Shown here one piece after another: positions 11,298-21,646 of a stretch of 64,000 nt of DNA; position 1 is the stretch's first letter; each line of letters begins with the position of its first letter. The DNA is from Aphidius gifuensis (taxonomy: Eukaryota > Arthropoda > Insecta > Hymenoptera > Braconidae): contig NC_057792.1 of NCBI RefSeq assembly GCF_014905175.1, positions 10,333,101 through 10,397,100 on the forward strand, read 5' to 3'. The notes beneath the pieces are model-generated. The model worked only from the letters and a program-made list of their open reading frames with translations. It ran no database searches and was not told the DNA's origin. Both the position numbers and the translations under genes were made by a program.

Positions 11298-12455
11298 ATG
11301 ATGCCATTAAATCATTCGCCGAAGCGCCGCAGTGGCTCTCTTGGCACTATTGATGCCACTCAGAGTATAAACAAAGTTGATATGTCATCAATATCAACAA
11401 TAGCCTCTAAACGTGGTAGACCACCAAAAGACGATAAAAAAGATAATAACAATAACATGTTAAATCAGCTGTCAGCTTTAATTGACACGAAGAATGTAAA
11501 ACTTAAACAAGAAATCATTGATGAACAAAAAGAGTTGTTGGCTTCAAATTATCAACAGATAATGATCGAACAAAAAAAATTAGAATTATTAATTGATGAA
11601 AAACTTAATGAACAAGCTATTAAATACAATAATATGCGTGATGAAATGATTGTGCTAATTGATGAAAAACTAAATACACAAAATACAAAAAGTGATGAGC
11701 TAAAAAGTGAGTTGAATTTATTAATTGAAAATAAAATGTTGCAACTTGAAGAGCACATTAATGATATCACAGTGTCATTTGCTAGTAGATTAAAAACGTG
11801 TGAAGATAATATAACTAATAATGAAATGAAACTTCAAACAATTACTGCTAAAATAAATGATATTGATAATTTCTCGTCACAGCACATTGCCTCGATCAAT
11901 GATGAGCTAAGTAGTAGATTGAACAATATGTCAAACATAATTGTCACTGGATTACCGGAAGATAATAATCCTAATATTTCAAGTAATGATCATAAAAACA
12001 TAGATACTGGTAAGCTTAATGAGTTGTTCAATATATTATCGACCATTAATCCAGAATGTAAAAATTTAAGCTATACATTCAGTCGTCTAGGTACCCTTCC
12101 AAATGGTCCTATTGACTCCGTTAATAATAATGTTAATGTTAATGTTAATAATAATAGTGCTAATATTAATGGTAATAGCATGTTGAAACCGAGAATAATT
12201 AAAATTCATTTCAATAATATTTACTCATGTGACCTTGTCAAACAGGTCTTCAATATGGCTCTCAGAACAAAAAAGCTGTCTGGATGGATGAGGCACATCT
12301 ACTTCAATATGGACTTAACAAAATACCAGCAACAACAAAGGAAGGACCTGGTCCTTCAACTACAATCATCAAAAGACAACACCAAGACTGTCAAATTTAT
12401 TCAGGGCAAATTCAAAATAGTCACGAAACGTCCTGTGAAACAACAGCACCACTAA
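11298..12455 (+). CDS. LINE ORF1 protein
   Basis: 385 residues. The N-terminus is basic with a KRGRPPK AT-hook-like motif. The middle (residues about 50-200) is a strong coiled coil rich in Lys/Glu/Ile repeats, followed by an Asn-rich stretch and a basic C-terminus. This is the usual layout of a LINE RNA-binding chaperone that trimerises through its coiled coil. The frame is intact. ORF2 begins in the -1 frame shortly after this stop. Confidence 0.75.
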   Translation: MMPLNHSPKRRSGSLGTIDATQSINKVDMSSISTIASKRGRPPKDDKKDNNNNMLNQLSALIDTKNVKLKQEIIDEQKELLASNYQQIMIEQKKLELLIDEKLNEQAIKYNNMRDEMIVLIDEKLNTQNTKSDELKSELNLLIENKMLQLEEHINDITVSFASRLKTCEDNITNNEMKLQTITAKINDIDNFSSQHIASINDELSSRLNNMSNIIVTGLPEDNNPNISSNDHKNIDTGKLNELFNILSTINPECKNLSYTFSRLGTLPNGPIDSVNNNVNVNVNNNSANINGNSMLKPRIIKIHFNNIYSCDLVKQVFNMALRTKKLSGWMRHIYFNMDLTKYQQQQRKDLVLQLQSSKDNTKTVKFIQGKFKIVTKRPVKQQHH

Positions 12456-12478
12456 CTTCATCTAAACTTGATATTATC

Positions 12479-15400
12479 ATGGTACCAACATCATTACCTT
12501 CAAAATTTTCAACTAATTGTGACTCTTCTAATAAACTGAACTCTATTAGTGTAGCAAAATCATCATCAACTATTAAGCCTAACACACCGGTTGATAATTT
12601 ACTTGATGATACGATCAATATCCTTGAAGACAGTAATAAACTAAATATTTATGTGCAAAATGCAAGAAGCATAAATAACAATAAACAGCAACAACTATTT
12701 TCATCATCTTCACATGCTGAGTTTGATTGCATCACACTTACTGAAACATGGTTGAACAGTAACACATCATCTGCTCATTTCTTTGATCCTGGTATTTATC
12801 AAGTCTATCGAGCTGATAGAGTTGATCCAAAAAAATCTAGAGGAGGTGGTGTATTATGTGCCATCAAGAAAAATTTTAATTTAAGCCAAATATTTATACC
12901 AGATAATCTAAAAAAGATACTCGAGATTGACATTGTTGGTGTATCTATCATCACTAGTAACACATCAGTTAAAATATTTGTTATTTATATACCACCTTCA
13001 GTTACAAGTAATAATAGTAAACTGTTTACTCATTTTCTTCAATGCTTGGAGATATTTCTTTTAAACTGTAAAGGAAGTCTAATCATTATCGGTGACTTCA
13101 ATATACCGCAATATTGTTGTGATTCTAATTTAAATTATAATACTAATATTATGGCAATTAATAACTTTGCCTCGAGTTTACAACTAAGGCAAATTAACAC
13201 CATATTTAATTGTAAACAACGATTATTAGACCTTGTATTTGTTAATTTTGAGTCAGCTGTTACGCTTACTTGCACTCCTATCATACAAATGGATAATTAT
13301 CATCCTCCAATATTAATTTCTTGTTCTTTTGCTGGTTCAAAACATATGAATCAATGTATTGTTAGTGATTGTATTTATGATTTTAAGTCTATCAAAATAG
13401 ACAGGTTCAAAAATCAATTAAGATCTGTTAACTGGAACTCTTATGATGAGTTCATTTCAATTAGCAACAATATTAACACCAATATCATCTGTGAGAAGCT
13501 ATATAATACTTTAAATTCAATTATTACAAATAACTGTAAAACAATCAGCTGTGCTAAAAAGCAATTGTTCCCTGTGTGGTACTTTGGTAAAACTAAACAG
13601 TTAATTATACATAAAAACACAATACGAAACAAGTTGAAAAAAGATAAATCTGATAAACATAAGCTAGAATTTAAGCAAGCTAGAGAGTTGGTCAAAAAAA
13701 ATATCAATATAGATTATAAATCGTATAACTTAAACTTAGAAAACAACATAAAAAAGGATCCAAAGCGCATATGGGATTATATTAAATCTATTACATTAAA
13801 TATAATTAACAATGTAATTGTTGAGGGAACATCGATATGTAACCATAAAGATATCGCAAATGCATTTGCTATTGAATTTAAAAAAATTTATAACATTAAT
13901 ACTAATGCTAATCTTGAATTAGATTTTGAGGATTTAATTATTAAGTGTAACTCGAATTGGCTAAATAATTATATTATTAAAATTAGTCATGGTGACATAT
14001 CTAAAGCGTTACTAAAATTACCAAATAAGCGAACAATGGGTATGGATAACATCCCTGTGTCTTTAATAAGATATTGCCCGGATGCGTTAGTTCACCCTCT
14101 TTACATTATATTTAATAGAGCAATTATAAGTGGTATATATCCTAAACGTTGGAAATCATCTAGAGTTTGTCCAACATATAAAAATGGTGATAAATTAATT
14201 GTTACAAATTATCGTCAAATATCAATATTACCAGCTCTATCCAAGGTATTTGAATTATGTTTATTTGACATTATTTATTCTTACTTTGCTCCATTCATTT
14301 CTAATTGTCAACATGGTTTTATATCAGGTCGTTCAACTACATCCAATCTATTAGTTATGTCAAATCATATTAGTAATTATATATCAAAAAAAATACAAGT
14401 TGACACTATATACACTGACATGTCCAAAGCCTTTGATAAGATAGATTGGTTAATACTCTTGAAAAAATTAACAGTGATTGGTTTGCCAACATGTATTATC
14501 AGGCTAATAAAATCTTATCTTACAGATAGACATTGTTTTGTGTATGTGGGTGGACAATCATCAAATGCCTACATACCAACTTCAGGTGTTCCTCAGGGCT
14601 CCAACCTGGGGCCACTTCTATTTAATATATTTATAAATGATTTACCAAATAATTTGAATTGTCAAGTATTAATGTACGCCGATGATGTTAAATTGTATAT
14701 GCCAATATCATCTATCGATGATTGTCTGACACTACAAAACAATATCAATATATTTGCTGATTGGTGCAGGGTGAATAAATTATTAGTCAATGAGAAAAAA
14801 TGTAAAACAATATCGTTTACTCGTGGTAAAAATATAATAACCTACCCGTATACAATTAATAAAATGGCCTTGGAAAGAGTTGATAATATAAGAGACCTTG
14901 GTGTAATTTTTGATAGTTGTTTGAAGTTTGACTTACATATAAACAAAATTTGTAATGAAGCATCAGCCTTACTTGGTTTTATCATGCGTATATCTAAAAT
15001 TTTTTCCAAGCGTGAGACATAACTATTATTCTTCAATGCTTATGTGAGACCTAAAATGGAATATGCAGCTCCTGTGTGGGCAATTAACAGTAAAAGGCAA
15101 GCTAAAATAATTAATAAAGTTCAGAGAAGATTTATGAAAAATCTGATCTGGTTTTCAACTGGTACATATCGACCTCGTGGAATATGTGATGACTTATTGT
15201 ATGATTGTGATTTTATTCCCCTTCATATTCGTAGGTGTGTAGCAATCATTTCATGTTTCATAAAAATAATAAGAGGAGCGATTGACTGTGCTCAACTCTT
15301 AGATGATATTATTATCATTAATCAAGACAAAAATAGCATGCTTCGTAAATTTTCCCCGTTTTTAATAAAAAGATCTTTATCCAATAAACAGTCTAACATT

Positions 15401-15571
15401 GCACCAATGTCTATTATGGTAAATCTTGTAAATAAAGTCTGTTGTTCTACTTGCTTATTTAGTAGAATACTTGACACAAAAAATGGTATCTCTAATGGTT
15501 TTATAACCCAGTGTGTTCTCGCGACACCTTCGTTAAAAAATAATTATCTAATAAATGTTAAAGATATTTAG
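12479..15571 (+). pseudogene. LINE ORF2: AP endonuclease and reverse transcriptase, one stop codon
   Basis: I place the start at the ATG at 12479, 24 bases past the ORF1 stop; the frame is open upstream to 12284. An exonuclease-endonuclease-phosphatase domain (VQNARS, TETWL, GDFNIP) occupies about residues 55-280. Reverse transcriptase follows: TDMSKAFDK, GVPQGSNLGP and the catalytic YADDVKLY near 14675. A single in-frame TAA at 15020-15022 interrupts the coding region. The same frame continues to 15571 with a cysteine/basic C-terminal region. No RNase H motif is seen. With only one stop, this copy is young. Confidence 0.9.
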
Positions 15572-15888
15572 CTACCTCACCTCAGCAGTCTAGCTTTCTC
15601 GTTGTCACTGTATTCATAATAATAGATTTTACAAATCAATAAATAACTGTGTAATTAATTCACTAAGTATATTTTATATCTGTATCTATGTAATCAATTC
15701 TCTGAAGTTATTTTATAATTGTACATTTGTACAGCATTAGTTAATATGTATTAGCCAGTGAAATAACTAATTTAATTTTAAATTTAATTTTAATTCTTTA
15801 TATGTATATTGTTACAAACTGTTCTATCAGTACCCTGTTAATGGAGAAATCTGTTGGGACTGTCAATAAATAAATAAATAAATAAATA

Positions 15889-17244
15889 TCCTTGGAACGT
15901 CTTGGACGTTCTGGTGTTAATATTAATTTTTTTTTCATTTTCATTGTTATTTGATTTTTATTTATTTATTCAATATTTTATTTTATTTTTCGTTAATGCA
16001 ATAATCTTTGATTGTTGATAAAATGTTACAGAATAATTTATACACTCATTTTTTACACTAAATTAAACCAAATATATTTATTAAATAACAATCTTATCAA
16101 AAGTTTTATTATTGTTTTTTTTTTTTTTTTTTTTTTTGTTAATAAATATTGTTTTATTGTTATTATCGAATGCCAGAATAATTTACTCTCTTTTTTTACA
16201 TCAAATTAATTAATTAAATATCAATACTATTAAAAGTTTTATTATTTTATGTTATTTTCTTGATAAAATATTGTTTAATTGTTGATATTATTTGACAAAA
16301 GAATTTATACACTTATTTTTTACACTAAATTAATTTATTAAATAATAATCTTATCAAAAGTTTTATTATTATTTCTTTTTTTTTTGTTAATAAATATTGT
16401 TTTATTGTTAATATCGAATGCTAAAATAATTAACACTCTTTTTTACACAAAATAAATCCAAATTCATTAATTCAATATCAATACTATTAAAAATTTTATT
16501 ATTATTTTTTTATTTCGTCAATAAATATTGTTTGATTGTTGATATTAATTGATAGAAATAAATAAATTAATTAATTACACAAAAACTCAAACTAAATAAC
16601 GATAATATCTAAAGTTTTCAGTTTTTTTCGATTGAATTCTTTTATTCAATTTAATTTATTCAAGACTGGAGTAAATAATTTGAACGTTTTGATTTTTCGC
16701 AAGACTGAAGAGATAAACGAAAAAAAAGTTTTAATAAAGATAAACAAATAACGACCAATAAAAAAAGGAACATATTACTTTTGTTTTTTCGCGGAATAAA
16801 ACCGACTTTAAACAATCAAAAAATAATAATAATATTATTTTAATTTCCTTATTTTAAATTATATATTATTTTTAAATAAAATTTTTTGTAAAAGTACGAA
16901 GATATTTCTTTTGTTTTTTCGCGGAACAAAAACGACATTAAACAATTGAAACATAATAATAATATATTATTATTTTAAATCATTACTTTTAAATAAAAAT
17001 TTTAAATAAATTTTTTTTTTTTTTTTTTTTTGGCATGTTCACACAAAAATCTGAATGAATTTATTTATGAATAAATTAAAAATGAATTTGATACTTTTAA
17101 AATTAATTATAGAAAGTTATAAACTTACTTTTTTAGTATTTTTTTATCAGATGATTGATCACCATCCCAAATAAGTAGTTTAGGATTACACTCATTACCA
17201 TTATCAATGCTAGTTGTTGGATCAGTATTTGCAGCATAATTTTC
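15889..17244. repeat. AT-rich tandem repeat tract
   Basis: At about 15990-16590 a unit of roughly 123-144 bp recurs five times, recognisable by AATAAATATTGTTTTATTG, a T-run and TATCAATACTATTAAAAG; length differences come from T-runs. A second motif (TTGTTTTTTCGCGGAA...) occurs twice, at 16781 and 16911, spaced 130 bp. Between about 17100 and 17244 a weakly coding minus-strand segment may extend the gene-fragment chain. No intact gene is seen. Confidence 0.75.
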
Positions 17245-17496
17245 AATGAATGATATTCATACAATCCCATTAATTTTATGTTATAATATCAATAACAACG
17301 TCTTTGTGAAATCTCATTCAGCAGCAATTTTACAAAAATGCATAAAAGCTTCTGTATCATCTGAATTAACATCAAATATTGGTGCATCAACGACACGTGC
17401 AACATCTGTACAATATGGTGATGAACGCGAATGACGTGGATCTGTTGTAAAACCAATTTAATTATTAGCAATAATATGAATTATTCCATGAGTTGT
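17245..17496 (-). pseudogene. OGDH: 2-oxoglutarate dehydrogenase E1 fragment
   Basis: Reading the minus strand from 17496 gives the strongly conserved thiamine-enzyme region TTHGIIHIIA...IGFTTDPRHSRSSPYCTDVARVV, then DAPIFDVNSDD and KIAAE. Stops replace conserved residues at the positions before IGFTTDP and after KIAAE, and a frameshift near 17285 precedes a recognisable DVVIDII. The intact protein is the mitochondrial E1 subunit of the TCA-cycle 2-oxoglutarate dehydrogenase complex. Only a central fragment is present and it cannot encode enzyme. It directly abuts the Lon fragment through a repeated 34-bp sequence. Confidence 0.85.
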
Positions 17497-17530
17497 ATCT
17501 ATTCAACTGACCTTGATGTTGGGATGTTGT
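17497..17530. repeat. 34-bp junction repeat, copy 1
   Basis: The sequence starting ATCTATTCAACTGACC matches 19253-19286 at 33 of 34 positions. It lies exactly between the OGDH and Lon fragments. On the minus strand it reads ...CATCAAGGTCAG, like an intron 3' end. Confidence 0.85.
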
Positions 17531-18700
17531 TTTTTAATTTTGATACAGCAATAAATTCAAGTATACGTTTTTTAATATCTTCCATACCATAATGATCATT
17601 ATCAAGTATATCAGATGCTTCTTGTATACCTAAATTTTCAGGACTTGATGTACCCCATGGTATTGATGTTAACCAATCAAGATAATTTCTTGTAACATTA
17701 AATTCATTACTATGACTTTCTAAAAATCCTAATTTATTTAATTCTTCATCAATAACATCCATAACATGTTTTGGTACATTTTTGTCACGTATTCTCTCAC
17801 GATATTTTTCATCAATTGCATCTTTATCATCTTTTTCTAAACCCAATTCTTTTTTAATTATTTCAAGTTGTTCATGTAGTATATATGTACGATGTTATTG
17901 TTTTACTTTATCTTCAACTTCTTTACCAATTTTTTGTTGTAATCTACTTAATTCATGTTCTTTTTTTAATAGAGCAAGTGATAGTCTTAATCTTTTTGAT
18001 ATCTGTAATAAATAAATTATATAATTAAAGTATAATAGCACATTAATTTATTGTTGTTTAATAATTATAATTTATCTTACATTTATTTCTTCATTCTATA
18101 ATTTCATTTAATTCAGCTTTTCTACGACTTGAACGTCCACCTCGACGTGATTGACCAGCCTCGTCTACAGGAACGTAAATTGTTGTATTTAGTAGTGGAA
18201 ACGTCAATTTCATTTCTGTATACATAATAATTAATAAACTAATATAGAGGAGTCTCAAATTCTAATGAATATTACTAGTTAGAATTTAGAAAATCAAAAA
18301 AGGGAATTTATAAAAATTATTACTCTCACGTTGTGCTGGTTTTGGTGATAATTCTTCTGGTATTTAATTGACAATTTTAATTCTTCAATGTGCCATAACA
18401 ACGAGTCTTAATTTATCACCAAGATCATGAATTTCATGGATCTGTCCAAATGTACCAATTGGATAAACATCATCTATATTTTCAACAACATCTAATTAAT
18501 TTCTGTGAAATTAATTAATTCATTATCTTGTTTTGATGATCAGAAAAATATATATAAAATAATGTTTTCTTACTCTTCACTTTTCTTCAAAAATATTCCA
18601 ACATATGGCTGATTTAATTTAACTTTTCTTCTTACTAAATCAATGAGAACTGGATTTGATAGCTCAATGAGTTTAATAAATATTTAACAGCTATTTTAAT
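17520..18700 (-). pseudogene. LONP1: Mitochondrial Lon protease fragment (N-terminal half)
   Basis: Several minus-strand blocks follow the order of Lon: substrate-binding N-domain (LVRRKVKLNQPYVGIFLKK, about 18590-18690), IGTFGQIHE.HDLGDKLRL (about 18405-18480), a basic linker (about 18100-18220), then the coiled-coil and start of the AAA region (HEQLEIIKKELGLEKDDKDAI ... FNVTRNYLDWLTSIPWG ... HYGMEDIKKRILEFIAVSKL) to about 17530. Intron-like gaps separate the blocks. At least two in-frame stops hit conserved residues (near 17895 and 18395). ATPase Walker motifs and the Ser-Lys protease domain are absent, so it is a relic. Introns kept between blocks show it came from genomic DNA, not mRNA. 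Confidence 0.9.
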
Positions 18701-18789
18701 CTATAAATAATATTATAAAATAAATTATTATTATATTTGAAAAATAAAATTAAAATAAAAATGACATTTACCTCTTTGTCCTAAATATT

Positions 18790-19680
18790 AATGACCTTTG
18801 ACATTCTTACTTCAATATTTTTTAATAAAAATGGACCACATTGACTTACAATACCATTTTTATTATTCATTTGTAATGGCTCCTCAGCTTGAATTAAAAA
18901 ACTACGTGCTTCATCATCATTATCGTCTTGATAAAAACACTTGATACCATCATCAATGAGTAGTTCTTCAGATAATCCTGTTTCATTATTTTTATTTTTA
19001 TTATTATTTTTATTTATTTGTTCATTATGATTTTCATTATAAGCACAATCACCACCAACACAATCTAAATTCGATCTGGTATTAATGAGGGAATTTTAAA
19101 TGATGGGGTACAATTATTATCATCATTATTGTTAATATTGTTGATTATACTATTATCACTGTAACTTTTATCAAATGTTGTGGACTTCCAGCTTTACGTT
19201 TTCTTGAGATAGATTTATTATTAAAATAATTTTTACGAGCATTAGTAGAATCATCTATTCAACTGACCTTGATGTTGGGGTGTTGTAATTATTAATATTA
19301 TTAAATAATATTATTTACTGCAATTATTAATATAAACAATATTATTGAAACGTATTTTAGCTGTATCATGACGTCCTTGCGTTATACTTGCCAAGGTTTC
19401 AAGTATTCGTGAACTTGTAAAAAATGCATTTGATAGTTGTTTATTTTTATTATGATTATTTTTATTTATTGTTGGACTATTACCAGCACCACCACTAGAA
19501 TCAATAATAAAATTATCATCATCAGTATTTTGTAATAAATCATCAACATTTAAAGCTTTTAATGATACAACTGGACTATTGCAATCAATATTTGCCCAAT
19601 GTTCATTTATACTTGTCACTGATTTGATACTTGTACCATCTTCATTGATATTTGAGACTTTTTTTTGTTTTATAAATTAC
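18790..19680 (-). pseudogene. Unrecognised degenerate gene fragment
   Basis: Several minus-strand stretches read as protein in alternating frames, for example EELLIDDGIKCFYQDDNDDEARS, GPFLLKNIEVRMSKVI, SRKRKAGSP and SRILETLASITQG. They are separated by Asn-rich low complexity, stops and intron-like gaps. The orientation matches the flanking Lon and ZCCHC4 pieces. I cannot name a family. It may be one gene or more than one. Confidence 0.4.
19253..19286. repeat. 34-bp junction repeat, copy 2
   Basis: Second copy of the 17497-17530 sequence, with one mismatch. It lies inside the unidentified minus-strand fragment and is again followed, on the minus strand, by sequence that reads as coding. Confidence 0.85.
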
Positions 19681-19689
19681 CACAAACAT

Positions 19690-20420
19690 CATTAGTATTT
19701 TTTTTAATTTTTTTAAATTTTAGTGATTCAATTGTGTCATTATTTTTACGTTTTTTACTTGGTTTACCAACAGGACAATCTTTTTCAATATGATCTAAAG
19801 GAAAAAAATGAATAATTAATTAAACATTGAACTAAATTATGTTAAATATATAAAAATTATATTGTTAATATTTACCAGTTGATTTGCATTTGAAACATTC
19901 ACCAGTTATTCTTGGTTTAACTCCACAAGTATGAGTTTTTAATAGACATCTTTCACATTTTTTACAATGTTTCCAAGTTGGTTTAACACAACGATTACAT
20001 GTATTACAATGTCTGTATCTTCTTCCATCTTTTGATGTGCATGATTTACATTTTTTACAATGTTTATTTTCTTGTGATGACCATTTATCACAACGTTTAC
20101 AATATTTATAACCATCTTGTTCTGATAATTTGATTAAATTTAATGGTAAATTTGTAAATATTCTAACTGGTGAACCAAATTTTCTTCCTTCATCATTATT
20201 TATAAACAATAGATGATTATCAGAGTCAACTTTATAATCAGCCATTTTAAGTGCTTTTGAACCACCATCAATACCTGAAGGATTTGCTTTCATTTTCATT
20301 GCTGGTTCCATAAAATATGGAAATATAAAAAATATTTTTAACGATGATTCATCATCAAGTTTGTTCCAGCTTTTATGGAGATCAGATATTGTCTTAATTG
20401 TTTGTGAAATATATTCAAGA
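19690..20420 (-). pseudogene. ZCCHC4: ZCCHC4-like rRNA m6A methyltransferase fragment, C-terminal part
   Basis: The minus strand encodes FPYFME, MADYKVDSDNH, GRKFGSPVRIFTNLP, a run of paired cysteines (YCKRCDKW, HCKKCKSCTSKDGRR, HCNTCNRCVKPTWKHC) and, after an intron-like break at 19800-19870, a zinc-knuckle-like IEKDCPVGKP. This matches the methyltransferase end plus DHHC-like and CCHC fingers of ZCCHC4, which methylates 28S rRNA. The block at 19865-20311 is open. The remainder has stops and the N-terminal GRF and most catalytic parts are missing. Confidence 0.8.
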
Positions 20421-20428
20421 CGACCACG

Positions 20429-20870
20429 TTAATGTCCCAACAACATCACGTGGTTTAACATCTCTTCCAAGACCAGCATAATCAACTTCAAGTTGTGATT
20501 TTTTTGATCCAATTTACTATGAATAATATCAGCATAAACAGTTTCAATAATGAGATCTTCTAAATCACGTACATTTTGAATATCAAACTTTTCTAATAAT
20601 TCTGAATATGGTATACATTTTGATTTTTCAGCCAATGTTACAATTATCAAATGTTGAAGTTTTTTTTTGTTGTACAGGTGTTAGCTTTAAATAATTATCA
20701 ATATTTTTTAAATAATCTTTGTATGTACCATATGCAAATAGATTAAGAGTATTCTAATATTTAGCATGTGGACTATTATCAAGTTCTTTGATATTTGGCA
20801 TATCTAATAATTCACCAAATACATGAACACCTGGTGTTTCAATAACTCGTTTTATTCATCATTATCAATA
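20429..20870 (-). pseudogene. COPS7: COP9 signalosome subunit 7 fragment
   Basis: Reading minus from 20850: GVHVFGELLDMPNIKEL, NLFAYGTYKDYL, LTPVQQKKLQ, then LAEKSKCIPYSELLEKFDIQNVRDLEDLIIETVYADIIHSKLDQ, the PCI-domain core of CSN7. A stop falls near 20757. The frame breaks near 20650 and again after SKLDQKN, where the conserved LEVDYA continues in another frame. The intact protein is a scaffold of the cullin-deneddylating COP9 complex. It abuts the carrier fragment with no visible intergenic spacer. Confidence 0.85.
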
Positions 20871-20874
20871 ACTT

Positions 20875-21345
20875 GTATGTTCCTTCAGGTGCTACAACAA
20901 CAAATATAATTAATATAATTAACCAAATAATATTGTTTTTTTTAATTATAATAATTACCAGCTTGGAATCGACTCTTTAAAACATCAGGTGGCATAGCAA
21001 CAATCCAATTTGTAATACCAGCACATCCACCAGCAAATATTGTTGGTATATCTTGAAATAAATTATGCAATGATTAATTAGTTAATTAATTAATTAATTG
21101 ATAATTAAAATTATTCAATTATTTACCTCTTAATAATATTAGTCCAGTTCTTTTGTATATACTACGTATACCACCTTGTTTATACAATTTTTTTGCACAA
21201 TCAACAGGTCCATTGTAAGTTGAGGTTCCTTGATTGTGTTGAACTTGTAATAAACGTTTGATTCTTTCACCAGGTGCCAATATACTGTTGTAAATATACC
21301 ACTGAATGCACCAGCATTAAATAATTGTATCAGAACCAGGAATAA
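20875..21345 (-). pseudogene. Mitochondrial carrier fragment, SLC25A20-like
   Basis: The minus strand gives PGERIKRLLQVQHNQG, YNGPVDCAKKLYKQGGIRSIYKRTGLILLR and, after an intron-like break at 21060-21120, FAGGCAGITNWIVAMPPDVLKSRFQA. The PPDVLKSR signature and the surrounding residues match the carnitine/acylcarnitine carrier subfamily of six-helix inner-membrane carriers. Frameshifts are present near 21290 and the protein is cut at both ends. It heads the same-strand chain of gene fragments. Sequence upstream of it to 21646 shows no gene. Confidence 0.8.
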
Positions 21346-21646
21346 AATTATATTTTATTTTGACAGTTGTGTATTTACACAACATAACCAACAAAATGAT
21401 AAACAATATTTTTTTACACTAAATCACACTAAATAAATTATAAATACGGGATGAAATTGAATTGAACCAGATGCTGCTGTCAAGTTTTGACAGGTGACGA
21501 CATATTTTTTTCCTGTCATGTCTTCTTTCTTTTTTTTTTTAATTGCTCTTCTTTTCTTTTTAACCGAAGCTCACCGAATTTTAAAAGTGCACACCACGCA
21601 TGCGCATTTATTCCCACTCTTGTTTTATGACAAATAGTGGGGATAG

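Larger units (their letters stand above)
10831..15888 (+). mobile_element. LINE (non-LTR retrotransposon), nearly full length
   Basis: A 5' UTR, ORF1, ORF2 (endonuclease plus reverse transcriptase), and a 3' UTR ending in an (AATA)n tail at 15866-15888. The 5' limit is set at CAAGATGGCCGACTG (10831) by analogy with YY1-type LINE starts and is approximate. No target duplication was found. Lack of an RNase H domain and a microsatellite tail fit CR1/L2- or Jockey-like clades; clade is not resolved. Confidence 0.85.

Noticed and set aside
16012..16209. Short ORFs in the T-rich repeat tract
   Set aside because: Low-complexity translations rich in Phe/Ile/Leu; produced by the repeats.
17499..17846. 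A functional Lon protease gene
   Set aside because: Only the N-terminal half is present, with in-frame stops at conserved residues and fusion to an OGDH piece.
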